DNA of 64,000 nt from Endothia cerciana (Eukaryota; Ascomycota; Sordariomycetes; Diaporthales; Cryphonectriaceae): contig JALRMH010000010.1 in the NCBI GenBank assembly GCA_026119935.1, positions 372,001-436,000 of the forward strand. Direction: 5' to 3'. Every line of letters starts with the position of its first letter. The stretch's first letter is position 1. Positions 33,697-44,576 of this stretch are shown one piece after another. The position numbers and the translations under genes were made by a program. The notes beneath the pieces were generated by a model. That model was given only the letters and a program-made list of their open reading frames with translations, made no database searches and was not told where the DNA came from.

Positions 33697-35027
33697 CAAG
33701 CCATCGAGGCCGCCAATCTTGCCGCCAGGTCTCCCGCTCGGGGGAGACATGAGCCTGATCCATCCGAGACGCGAGTCCGAGATATGCTTCTCAATTTTTC
33801 CTCAGAATGAACTGGAGTCGCGCCGAATAGGGCTCCATGAGATGGCCCAGACCCGTAGTCCCTCCATTCTGTGTCTGTCTTCTTTATCCTTTTGGTCTTT
33901 GCGGTGAAACAATCAAGATGAGCCTGTACGGTTGCAGGATTTACAAAGATGGGATACACTTTCAAGATAGATCGTGATGCAAAAGAAAAAACAACAAATA
34001 ACGCCTTTAGAAGGAATAGGTCTTATTCTCGTCTCTTCTCCCCTTTTGAACATTCCGCCGCCCTCGTGCTGCGCTGCCAGAGTTGGGGGGTACTTAGTTC
34101 CGAGGCTGAGTTGTGTCCATTTCCACAATTCCCGTCTTGGCATGGGCAACCTGACCCAACGGATGCCTTCCGAATTTCTTCCCCCGGCATCTGAAATAAC
34201 AAACAGCTGATGTTAGTACCATTTTGGCTTTATTACGGCATTATCACCCCACAATCAACCACACGCAGAGAAAGCTTGTCCATGGGTAGGGCTCTGTCCC
34301 AGCGAGACAAGCTTTGATAGGCACTAGCACTATACCATCTTGCCCATGTTTCATGTTTCCCACGTGTTAGATCAGCCCTCCGTAGTAATTCAACAGATTT
34401 CATCAGGAGATCTGCCTGTCGACTGAGTCTTCTGTGCCGGACCCTCATGCCGGTGTCTGAACTGTCCAGGACTCGCGCAGTTCGCAGAAATCATTCGTAA
34501 GAAATTAAGAGCCTTGCAGATACCACAACATCGGAATCCAGGCTGACATGTCCCAAGACTTCGCTTCTGCGGGTCTCGGGAGCTGCCGTTAAGGTCTACG
34601 GACCGTGATGGCTCCGTTCCTGGACAAGCAACAACTCTGGGTGGTTGGTGGAGAAATGCAAGCGGATGGCAAAAGAATCCCGGCGCTAAGGGTCACAAGC
34701 CAGTATCATTCAATATTATGGTGAATTCCTGGCCTCTTCCGCAGAACATCTCACATTGTCGCCCTCGAGCCGGGACAACCCCTGGAAAGATCCGGGAAGA
34801 GCTGTGAGAGGTTCCTAGTTAGACACTGCCAGGGTTTGCGGTATGGAGGACGTCGCGCCGATGAGCCTCTTCAGGGCCTGCGAGCCATGATGAGGCTCAC
34901 TGGACCGAATGGACTATAAAGGGCACGATTTGCTAGCATGTCACCTTGTGCACGTCTTGGGAACTCGTCGGGCGACGCTCAGTCTCAAACTGCACCGTCC
35001 TGCACTCCGGATATACCATCAGAGACG
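33697..35027. other. Intergenic, xylanase promoter
   Basis: No gene is recognised. The last 150 bp form the xylanase core promoter. Confidence 0.5.
34915..34920 (+). promoter_or_regulatory. TATA box of the GH10 gene
   Basis: TATAAA lies 108 bp upstream of the xylanase ATG, a usual distance for a strongly inducible fungal secreted-enzyme gene. It is the only good TATA match in the proximal promoter. Confidence 0.5.
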
Positions 35028-36724
35028 ATGTCCAAGATCGCAAGCCTCGCAGCAGGGGCGTTGTTCCTAAGCCGGGCCAGCGCCAACCTCAACCAGCTCG
35101 CCCAGGCAGCAGGGAAGCTCTACTTCGGCTCGGCCACAGACAACAGTGAGCTCAGCGATAGCGCCTACGTTGCCATCCTGTGAGTTGATGGGCGGGCAAC
35201 CACCGCCACCTCGAAGTCTACCATGGCTTTGCTGACGAGTCCCGGATTGTCAGGTCCGACTACAATGAGTTTGGACAGATCACGCCTGGCAATACCCAGA
35301 AGTGGGAATACACTGAGCCAACTGAAGGTACATCGGATTGGTCGTCCAGCGGTCCACATTACCCAGTAAGACTGCTCACACTGTGCAGGCAACTTCACAT
35401 ACACCGAAGGCGATGTGATTACGGACTTCGCGGAGGCCAATGGGCAGATCCTTCGCTGCCATAACCTTGTATGGTACAACCAGCTGCCAAGTTGGGGTCA
35501 GTACTATAAGCTGCTGCATGCTACTCGCACACATCATCATCTTACTGAGTCCTCGCAGTGACATCGGACACCTGGACGAACGAGACTTTGACCGCTGTCG
35601 TTCAAGCCCATATAGAGAGCGAGGTTGGTCACTATAAGGGCCAGTGCTACGCCTGGGATGTCGTCAATGAGGCACTGGACGACAATGACCCCACCGGGTA
35701 TCGTACGGACGTCTTCTACGAGACTATGTAGGTCCTCCCTGGCCCATCAGTGATGCGTCTGCTCTCCAGTCATCCCGATAGCGAGTTCAGCGGCAGAACC
35801 CGGTTGTTTCTCATGAGGTCACCCCGCCATCGCGGGGAAGAACTTTCCGCGACCCAATCTCTGGACACAACTTGCCGAGGAAGATGATATCTGGCTAACA
35901 ATGCGCACAAGGGGAGTATGGTACATCCCATTCGCCTTCGCGACCGCGGCGGCCACAGATGCCGACGCAAAGCTCTACTACAACGACTACAACATCGAGT
36001 ACGCCGGGAACAAGGCGACAGCAGCGGTTGAGCTCGTCGAGATGGTACAGGCCTACGGTGCCAAGATCGACGGAGTCGGCCTGCAAGGCCACTTCATCGT
36101 CGGCGAGACACCGAGCGAGTCGTCACTCCTCGCCCAGATAGAAACTTTCGCCGCCCTGGGGGTCGAGGTCGCCTATACGGAGGTCGACGTGCGCTTCACG
36201 AGCCTACCGCCCACCACCGCTGGCCTTACCCAGCAGGCAACCGACTACGGCTCGGTGACCAGTGCCTGTCTCGCCTCAACTGCGTGTGTGGGCATCACTG
36301 TCTGGTACGTGATCTTGTTCACTGGGCGACGCCCGCCTAAGCTTTCTTGAAGAATCCATGGATGATTTTGTGGCTCATTCTGAAACGCAACAGGGACTTC
36401 GACGATGCATACTCCTGGATCCCGAGCACGTTCTCGGGCGAGGGCGATGCATGCCTCTACTGGGCCAACCTGACGACAAAGCCGGCGTACGACACCGTCG
36501 AGAGCTTGTTGGCCTCCGCGGCCGGGACGACAGTCCCTGCTACTAGTACTGCTACCGCCACAACCACGGTTGGGACGACAAGCACGACGACGACGGGGAC
36601 GGGCGCCACGGCCACGCAGTCGGAATACGGCCAGTGCGGAGGCGACGGCTACGCTGGTCCCACCGTGTGCGCCTCGCCGTACACCTGTGAATACGTCAAC
36701 GACTACTACTCGCAGTGTCTCTAG
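35028..36724 (+). CDS. GH10 endo-1,4-beta-xylanase with C-terminal CBM1
   Basis: Secreted enzyme that cuts the xylan backbone. Six exons are inferred: 35028-35179, 35254-35327, 35389-35496, 35559-35727, 35912-36304 and 36394-36724, giving 408 aa; every junction keeps frame. A signal peptide (residues 1-19) precedes the GH10 barrel: NEFGQITPGNTQKWEYTEP, LRCHNLVWYNQLPSW, acid/base Glu149 in YAWDVVNEALDDND, KLYYNDYNIEYAGNKA, and nucleophile Glu258 in VAYTEVDVRF. A Thr/Ser/Gly linker leads to a fungal cellulose-binding module at about residues 373-408 (YGQCGGDGYAGP and YYSQCL, with conserved Cys and aromatic residues). The 184-nt fourth intron is the longest. Domain order with CBM1 at the C-terminus is a known GH10 arrangement. 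Confidence 0.95.
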
Positions 36725-37111
36725 GTCAGAGCGTCAGATTCAAACAAGAGTTGGTTCTTTGGGACGAGCAGTACTAAATCAACAAGACGGGAAACAAAAC
36801 ATGTTGAGAGCCCACATCTAATGTGCGGGCCGATCACTTGTTAGCTTCAATGTAGTATTGAGCTGAACACGGCCCCCCTAACCAAGCCGTGCAAGAACTG
36901 TGTCTAATTTGGTGAGTCACTTGCATATGTGTTGCGCGGGGCCGAGAGGTCGCCGCCAGGTGTATTCCCACGCCGTGGCTATAATTAAATGGCTTCCTGG
37001 ATTACCATCCAACGTGCAGAAGTGTGGTTATGAATCATACCATTTCATTCGTTCTAAAGCTGCTCGTTCCCGGTTCTGTTCCGAATCCTCGTTGTCACAG
37101 AGATCAAAGAT
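36725..37111. other. Short intergenic spacer
   Basis: Xylanase 3' end and upstream region of the decarboxylase-type pseudogene; no gene is seen. Confidence 0.5.
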
Positions 37112-37513
37112 ATGCCATCCAACGAGACCACCCCTCCAGCTCCCTCCACCTCCGCTTCGTCAGAAGCCCGCCAGGCACTCTTCGACGAGGACTTCACGCT
37201 CTGCAAAAATGTCACTGGACCCACGCACGTCGAGCGCCTATGGACCAACGCATCGGGCTTCTCCCGGCCCATGCTGGAGCTGGCCACCCAGGCCGACTGG
37301 GATCCCATCTGGAGACGGCCGGGGCTTGATTGGCGGATGTGGTCGTTGCTGAACCTGGCCATGCTCGTTGCCCTGGGGAAGAGCCAGGAGCTTGGTGTCC
37401 ACGTGAAGGGGGCTGTCAGGAACGCCGTGACTGAGACCAAACCCAGGAGGCCATCATACAGGCGAGCATCTAAGTTGGAGGCCCTAGTTTCCGGCCACCC
37501 CGGCCGGCCACAC

Positions 37514-37544
<31 letters not shown>

Positions 37545-37553
37545 TATATATAT
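37514..37553. repeat. CA/TA microsatellite
   Basis: A (CA)n run passes directly into a (TA)n run inside the left end of the transposon. It likely grew after insertion. Confidence 0.95.
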
Positions 37554-37567
37554 TTTTCTATCCTGTT

Positions 37568-39553
37568 CACCAACCACAATGCAATCCTCTTTATCAGTAG
37601 GTAATTCGACGTCGCTCTCTTCATCCTGACCATCGCTATCTTGATTAACTGCATTTTGAGCTCTCTGTATAGCCTCAATATCTGCAAACTTTGAATTCGA
37701 GCTTGTATCAACCTTCCTTCTTTTATTAGGCCTTACAGCTTCAACCTGTCTTTTCGATGCCTGATTTTCCTCTAGAGCTTTAGCCAAAGCTACATCCCTC
37801 TCGTCCCGGGCTTTTTGTATGTTTCTGAAAAGTATACGCTGTGCTGAGATAGACGAAAGATGGTTCCGATGCTTGTGTAGTTGATAGTACAGGTCTCTGG
37901 CTTTTCGAGGAGTCGAATATATATCCGGCTGGCTTGAGGAGGCTTTCTGGGTAGGCTGGGCTGCTGTTGTCGTGGGGACCAGGTCTGACCCTAGGCCGGA
38001 TTCAACATCCTTGCCATTTTTCTTTCGCCCATGTGTATATTATAGCTAGTCACCCTCCCTCTCTCGACGTCAAAAAGAGGAGAGAGGAAGACAATCGAGA
38101 GATTGCCCGATAAGAAGAACACCAAAAATCCTGATTCGCAACCCTTTCTTTTCGACGCCTTGCCAACCCACTGAGGCTGCCAGACTATTCGGCGATGCTC
38201 TGATTAGGGCAGTCCTGTGGTCGTGGTGCTCTCTTCTGTCGTTCTCTTGACATTCCATTAGGAGAGCTCCATCCTCGCTCGCCTCCCCGTTTGGTCTCGC
38301 GGGACCATAAAGGGCCATGTGCGGTGTTGGGACCGGACCCGCCCACACTGTTGATAGCTTTGAGTCTGATTTTGGCTGGGTTTGAGTGCGTTGTTGACTA
38401 TTCTTAAGAAGAAGAGGGTTCAAGAGCGGCTTAGCCAGCCTAAAAGGCCACAGACCAGAATCTTTTCATCCAGACCTGATATTCTAGCTAGAAAGACCTT
38501 CTATACGAGCCAGGCGATAGTTCTCGAGGAATAACCGCTTGCCTATGACTGTTGAATCTCCTTATTAGCTTAGGAGACTAACTTTCCTTCTGTATGCTTT
38601 CTTGAGAGAGGAAAAGACCCTTAGATCGAGAGGCTGAAGCACGTGAGAGATATCAGGAGGCAAATAGATTAATAGGATGTTGTTCTGAAAGCATTGCCAC
38701 ATGAATTCGTCAGTTATATAGCTGCCATAGCCATCCAGGATCAACAGTCTAGCTTCTAAGGGGTCCTCTAGCTAGCTGCCTGAAACGAAAATCTTTTCCA
38801 GCCATTCGAGTGCCGTTGCATCATCAGTCTATCCGTTTTTCGTAGCTGTGAACTGCCAGCCTTTGAAAGGTTCGAGGAAAGAGGGAAACCATTGTTGTTG
38901 AACAGTTAATCCGTTGAAGATAACTAAGGAAGGGAGACGTGTGCCTGTAGCAGAGATACACTCGAGGAAAGAAGTCCAGCTCTCGATCTAGGCTGCTTTT
39001 TCTAAATTGAATAAAAAGAAGAGCCTCTAAGAGCTAATCTGTTCTCTGTTTGGCCTTCTATTATCCCAGCCTCATCTATATCCCATCGGTTAGCTGGCTT
39101 GATGGCTTGGATCTGAGGAAGATCGAATAGACGGAACCAAGGCCGTATTACCTCTGTTGTTGCTCTATTGGTTCGAACTGAGGCAGTCCTCAGAGCTCTC
39201 CGGACCTTTATCTCTGGATTTCTCTTCAAGAACGACTGCGTCCACTTCCTTCCAAGGGTGTGAGGGTCACCGTGGATTTCGAGGATCCTCTGTGCAAAAT
39301 GCCTGAGCTCTGAGTAGCTAGGTGGAAGCCCCAGGCTTTCCTGAATCAGAACCCATTCAGCCAATTTCTTTTCTTGGCTAATAGAGAGCCTTTGCTGGTT
39401 TTGATGGGCTGTTTTGTGTGATTCTTTTCCTTCTAGACGTTCTTGAAGAGTACTCCTCGGAATGCCCCATTCGCGGGAGGCTTGTCGCTGAGACAGGCCC
39501 TTTTTGACAGCCTCAACGGCCTGAGTTAGCTCAAATTCGGTATAGGTCTTCAT
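37568..39553 (-). pseudogene. Pogo/Fot1-type transposase, decayed
   Basis: From ATG at 39553 the frame is open for 183 codons to TAG at 39002-39004. It has a psq-type helix-turn-helix (KKGLSQRQASREWGIPRSTL), a CENP-B/Tc5-type DNA-binding block (GDPHTLGRKWTQSFLKRNPE), and the first catalytic Asp in WDIDEAGIIEGQTENR. A one-base shift near 39000 moves to another frame with FLECISATGTRLPSLVIFNG, the second Asp in LLILDGYGSY and the third in HVLQPLDL, interrupted by at least six stops, several TAG where TGG is expected. The Lys/Arg-rich C-terminus reappears at about 37787 (KALEENQASKRQVEAV). Original length was probably about 600-650 aa. No active product is possible. Confidence 0.85.
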
Positions 39554-39765
39554 TATGGCTGTAAAAAGATGGTGTGAAAAGATCAAGTTATTCAGATTAA
39601 AATCGATTGAGAAAAGAGTATAAGAATAGAGGTGGTTAAAGAGGCGGTGTGGCAGGCTGGTGTAGCCGGAAAGGTCCTCCAACTTACTCTGGGCTGCCGG
39701 CAGGTTTGGAACGGTTTCAGGGTCGGAGTCAGGGTCGCAGAGTGCAATGTGCTAGGGCTGGCTAA

Positions 39766-41300
39766 GCTAGCCTGGGCAGGCTGACTAAACTATAGAGAGG
39801 CTATATAGCAGTTACCCCGCGCCGCCAAGGCCTGGCTAGGACTTAGACCTGTAGGCTTCAACTGTGGTTTGCCGTCATGGCCCCCCCCCCCCCTAAGCTT
39901 AAGACCTCGTCACTCTGCCTGTGCCTTTTCCACCTGACACAGAGGGCGCTGGCAGAGTTGAAGCAGAGACGCCGTCTGCGACTTGAAAATGAGTCGCGGG
40001 AAAGTGTTTTGTGCTGTTACTAAAGGGCATCATGTGTTGGCAATTGGTTAGCTCAACTTGACTCGCAGGGAATTGTACTAGGCGATACTTATGGACGATC
40101 CTGCTCACGGGGGATGGACAGTGATGGCGGACAGATCACGAGCGGTTTGAAACCACCGAAGCACCCCAAAAGTAGATCTCATGTGAGTTTCGGTATAAAA
40201 GAGAAAATTTAGCAGACCTCCAGGAAGCAGTTGATTGGTGCTCTGCTACGGTATCTCCAGGCAGGTGATACCTTCGACACAACCATAGCTTTTCAGTCTG
40301 CCCACAGCTGATGATTTCCACCGGAGGCAGCGGTTGCTTGACTCGAGAAGTCTTCTTGGCTATCTTGTAGCATGTCCGTGAGGTCCACGAGACACCTATA
40401 AAGCGCTGTATGTCTGCCCGTGGTGTGATCTGGTTCATGAACCTGCCGAAGATTGCACCAAATCCTTCGTCCTTCTCGTTCTGCCCTTGACAGTCTCGAT
40501 TCGACTCACCTGGAAAATACTTCGCTGCCAACACCCCTCCCTGATAGGCGACCAAATCATAAAGCAATTTCTTGAGCTGACGACTAGCTGACCACATAAT
40601 GAATACTACAGGATACCACAGGTGAGCTTCGTCAGCATGACACGCACTCTCCTGCCCAGAGCAGCTCCAAGAGAGTCAAGGAGGACACCACAAACACTGA
40701 TAACGTAAGCCTCTGCTTGCTCTGCATCCACCATCCTTTTTCATCTTCAGGTGGCACTCTTGCACGACCGGTCCGGCAAGCTCAGGACAGACTAAGGTCC
40801 CGATCATCGGCTAAGGCACCCACGTCGCTCTTCGACCTACCGCGCGAAGACATGACAGGGCCAGGCTAGTGTAGAGGGCACGGAATCACGCAGCAGTACC
40901 TAGATGGCGGGACTGTTGCGTCTGGGGGGTAAGCCTACTTTACGTGGCCACAACCTCGGGTGAGCTTCGCCTGACACCTCACCAAACCCCGTCGTCGGGC
41001 CAGTGACAGAGCGCGAGGAGTTGAAACAAGTAGTGGTATGTAAATCCAAACGCTTGGGAACATAGCCTTCGCGCCTACTTTGTGGCAGGTTGTCAAGTCG
41101 AAGGCGTTTGCCGGACGAGACGCATAATCAAAAGCTGACCCCCTTCTACCCGACGGTATCGGTTATCACCCTGCCTGGTCAGCAGACTGATACTTAGTCA
41201 GCGCCCATGCGCGGCCAAAGACACGATAGATGGAGAGTCGGTCTGCGGTTATAGCACCAGTATGAGCGAGGCGCCAATGGGTGTCAGACAGGAGGGTTTG
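39766..41300. other. Degenerate intergenic region
   Basis: No recognised gene apart from one weak minus-strand frame listed separately. It contains a C14 run near 39882. Confidence 0.45.
40136..40597 (-). CDS. Hypothetical 153-aa frame
   Basis: An ATG-initiated frame with mixed composition (LYDLVAYQGGVLAAKYFPGE, GAIFGRFMNQITPRADIQRF). It has no signal peptide, membrane segment or domain that I recognise. It lies in a region of decayed sequence and may be a relic or chance frame. Confidence 0.2.
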   Translation of the reverse strand: MWSASRQLKKLLYDLVAYQGGVLAAKYFPGESNRDCQGQNEKDEGFGAIFGRFMNQITPRADIQRFIGVSWTSRTCYKIAKKTSRVKQPLPPVEIISCGQTEKLWLCRRYHLPGDTVAEHQSTASWRSAKFSLLYRNSHEIYFWGASVVSNRS

Positions 41301-41580
41301 GGGCCCCTCGGCGGGCTTGCGGTGGTTCCCGCTTGTGTTTCTTCAGTCTGAATCTCCAAACAATCATTGAGAAACTCGAGGGCACCACAGGGACCAACTA
41401 ATCCACAAGCACGTTGACGAGGCTCAGAGTGATTAGCTTGGAGCCCGGTGGCGAGCTTGTGGTGGTTCCTGTTCGTGTTCCTTTGAGCCTGAAAACCAAA
41501 CAATCATTCAGGCATGAGGGGGGAACATCGGGATCAACTGGATATCGAGCACGTTGTTGAGACTTGGAGGAATCAGCAGA
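41301..41580. repeat. 140-bp direct tandem duplication, diverged
   Basis: Copies 41301-41440 and 41441-41580 align at a constant 140-bp offset with no net indel: GCTTGYGGTGGTTCC, CCAAACAATCATT and GAGCACGTTG recur in the same positions. The copies are diverged, many differences being C/T or G/A. Confidence 0.85.
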
Positions 41581-41668
41581 GCCCACTTGAAATTCCCCTT
41601 GATGAAGCATCTAGGATGAAGACTTGCCAGTGTAACCCACTGACTGGATGCAGCCTGCCAAGTATTGA

Positions 41669-43197
41669 TTGCAACGAATTCTCAATCTCGGCGGCATTGA
41701 AATCCCTGACCTCGACCATTTCGTCCACGAACCCAGACGGCTGAACGGATTGACTGGTGCTGCTGGCGCACCAGGCGACAAGATCGACGCAGAAGTGCGC
41801 GTAGGGGTCTCAAGGCGGCCTCGCGAGATTTTTGAAGAAGGTACGAAGGTATTCACGGATAGGAAGAACAGAGGAGAGGGTATTTCGCCTCCCTAATTGG
41901 TCAAGAATGTGTCTCAGTCTTTGGGTATTGATTGTTCCGATCACTGGAAGCAGTTTCACGTGCAAGTTGCACGACTTGCCGCGATCGTACTCTTCCGATG
42001 CGAAGTGATGACAGTGCGACCAACACCCTATACCAGCACCACTGCTGAGGCCTCTCAATGTGTCGACGCCGCCCGACGGTGGCAAGCCACACGCGATGCT
42101 GGGATAGTGGACATCAAGTTACTGTGTCAGGACAAAGTCGTCCTCGCGCCTACGAACTTGGCTGAGAGTACCTTGCAGCGCTTGGTCAAGGAGCACCCTC
42201 GCTGGCGCACGGTGGCGAAGACAGAGAAGAACAACGCGCTACGCATCATCGAATTGCTGTTATTCCAGTGCGAGATGCTCCAGCCCGAGAAGGGCGGTCA
42301 CTGTGAACATCTCGCCACAAAGTGCGCTGCGGCTGCCGCCGAATGGGAGAACCCTCGAGGTGATGTCCTGCTTCAGCCGCCACCAATAGCAAGTGCTTCC
42401 CAACACGCGGGTTGTGATCAGAACGAGAATCCCCTTATTCACTTGAAAGATGATTTTGAGACAGGCGACAACAAAAAAGCAACATCGAGCCATCAGACAG
42501 ACAGCAACAAGATTGGGCAACGACCCTATGTCGGTGTCCAGCCTATGACAAAAGATGGCTCGTTCGTTGTGCCAGCTGCGGCTTTGCAATCTACGAAGCC
42601 TATTGGCGCTATCCAGCCGATCCGCGTTATTCTACCACGGTTCATCAGCAATGATGGCCAATTAAGACTGATGCTGGGAAAAAGGGTCCGTTTTTCTAGT
42701 CTCACATCTTGGATGTCTTTTTTGGAATGATGAAGAACGTCAAAATTCCGAAAAGAGGGGACAATTGATGAACATCAGGCTAAGGCTGATGAGACATTTC
42801 TCAAACTGCAAAGCATAGGAGTGATGAGCTGTGAAACTTTATGCAAGCCACCGGCATGCACGAGATAGTAGCCTACCTAAGGAGCCGATGGGCGGAGAGT
42901 GACGACCGGGATCCATCTAAGAACTTCAGTCTTACATTTCTAAAGATCTATGAAGCCCATGCTAAGCGCCTAAAGTCAAGACAGGGATGGGAAGGCCACA
43001 ACCTCTTGGCTTCGGTGCGAAAATCGTAGTCAGGCATGAACAAGGAGGCCAGAGACTTGGCTCAAGTCTTCCACTCGGAGCCTGAAGAGATTCGGAATAG
43101 TATATGGCGGCTAGCCAGGATGCACAGGGGCCAGATGCAAGTAGACTCGCCTGGTTGGGATCAAGCTCTCTGCACGATGGGCGGTCGGTGGTTGTGA
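41669..43197 (+). pseudogene. Unidentified decayed gene with an internal duplicated module
   Basis: One frame is open for about 75 codons, meets TAA at 41894-41896, then is open for 277 codons to TGA-TGA at 42728. It continues in the same frame (IDEHQAKADETFLKLQSIGV), then a shift near 42840 leads to MQATGMHEIVAYLRSR and WRLARMHRGQMQVDSPGWDQ with one more stop. Inside the long part two segments resemble each other: VARLAAIVLFRCEVM...ARRWQATRDAGIVDIKLL and NALRIIELLLFQCEMLQP...AAEWENPRGDVLL. That duplication suggests a real former protein. I do not know the family. Introns could rescue some of the breaks, but no consistent set was found. Confidence 0.4.
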
Positions 43198-44576
43198 AGG
43201 CCGACAGATGAGACACGGAGAGATGGCAACTTGATGTCATGAGTTGGATAGCAGCTCTGTGGGAAAGTGTCGAGTACAGAACGACTAAATACTGCGCCAT
43301 TACCTGACAACATTGACGCAAATAAAAAAGATATATTTGGTAAGATTTGAGCCTTCAAGTCTGTCACAATTTAAATTCGGAAGGGCATTCGGTTACACCT
43401 ACATGCAAGCCTGCAAGGGGGTGTTGTGGAAAAATGGTGCGTGGCTTTTGCAACCCTGCGGCCCTTACGACAGGAACACCCCCTGTCGGTTGGCGGCCCA
43501 GCGTAGCCTCATCACCCGAAATGGCATTTCTCAGCCTCGTCCTCTGCAAGTGTTCACACGCCACTTCAGCCACTCAGCATCCTCGAGCTTCATCGCGAGC
43601 CCTGCCGCACGCCTTTTCCGTCTGCGGACCCATCGAGTCAGTAGAGAATCCCCGGCCATGCTAGCCACCGGACCGTTGACATGAGAAGGCCATTCTCAGC
43701 TTCGTCGACAGACTCAACGCGCTCGCGACCTCGGAGGGCCAGTATGTCTCCCAGATTGAATGCAGCTGGCATGTCAGTGACTTGAAGCCTTGAATAGTTG
43801 AGGATTCTGTTTAGAGTTGTGCTGGTGTTTCTGCGCCTGCACCCATGTCAGCGTTATCGATTAATATTAAGCCCCGCCATAGGATTCACGTTGTCCTGAA
43901 AGCCTGGGGACGGTCTCGCTACTGCTTCAGAAATTGTCCACCGGCCGCGATCGAGAAGCGAAAAATAATATTGAAAGACGGGGTCTATCGATATCAAAGC
44001 ACCTGGAGGCTAGATGCTGCCTTGAAATGCGATCTGGGTGCGTCCACCAATGTGGTAAGACGGTTTTCATGGAGACCGTGCAGACCTTGCTTTGTACAAT
44101 ACAAGATGAATGTGGTTGCTACAGCCATGAAACCGGTTTTCTCGCCGGACTGGACATTTGATGTCGGTATTGATGCTTGTGGAATCATGGGACAGAGGTT
44201 CTCGAAGTGAAATCGTGGGATCTGACGCCGCAGCGCGTTCCTACTTCGCAGATGCAGCCGAGCAATAATAAATCCAATAGATCACAGCTTCTTCAAAGCA
44301 GGAGGTCTATTGTCCCAAGAATTCAGTATGCATGTTCAAATTTTGTCCGTATATGGTCGCGATAAGCGTTATCTGTGATCTTGCAGTGAGACTCGCTGCC
44401 AGGTGATCTATTTAATCGTGCGCAACTGGGCTCTGAATGTTCCATACGCCTGTTTCACACTTTCACTTTCCCACACCACAACACTCAACACACATCTGCT
44501 CCTATGCAAAAGGAGCACATCGACCTTTCCAACCTCTCAGCTTCGTCAACAGCTCATTCCTCTACCATCCATCATC
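43198..44576. other. Intergenic, nothing recognised
   Basis: Several short frames without recognisable domains; the last 150 bp are pyrimidine-rich 5' leader of the Myb-like gene. Confidence 0.45.

Larger units (their letters stand above)
37473..39684 (-). mobile_element. Fot1/pogo-type DNA transposon, 2,212 bp
   Basis: Both ends begin AGTTGGAGG when read inward. The imperfect inverted ends extend about 42 bp: left TTTCCGGCCACC and right TTTCCGGCTACA, both reaching GCCACACC, with a 3-nt gap and a few substitutions. A TA target-site duplication flanks the element at 37471-37472 and 39685-39686, as expected for Tc1/mariner-pogo elements. The single transposase gene is on the minus strand and is degenerate, so the copy is non-autonomous. 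A CA/TA microsatellite lies just inside the left end. Confidence 0.88.
37112..39765 (+). pseudogene. Carboxymuconolactone decarboxylase family gene, split by a transposon
   Basis: The 5' part reads from ATG at 37112: RQALFDEDFTLCKNVTGPTH, WDPIWRRPGLDWRMWSLLNL, AMLVALGKSQELGVHVKGAV. This is the CMD fold (AhpD-like alpha-helical trimer; such proteins include gamma-carboxymuconolactone decarboxylases). Near 37435-37445 one base is missing, after which the family motif QEAIIQASI is read in another frame up to 37472. A 2,212-bp element follows. The frame resumes exactly at 39685 (YSGLPAGLE) and runs to TAA at 39763-39765. Without the element and the missing base the gene would be about 145 codons, a usual CMD length. 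The Tyr codon TAC was the insertion target, with TA duplicated. The gene is clearly non-functional. Confidence 0.85.
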
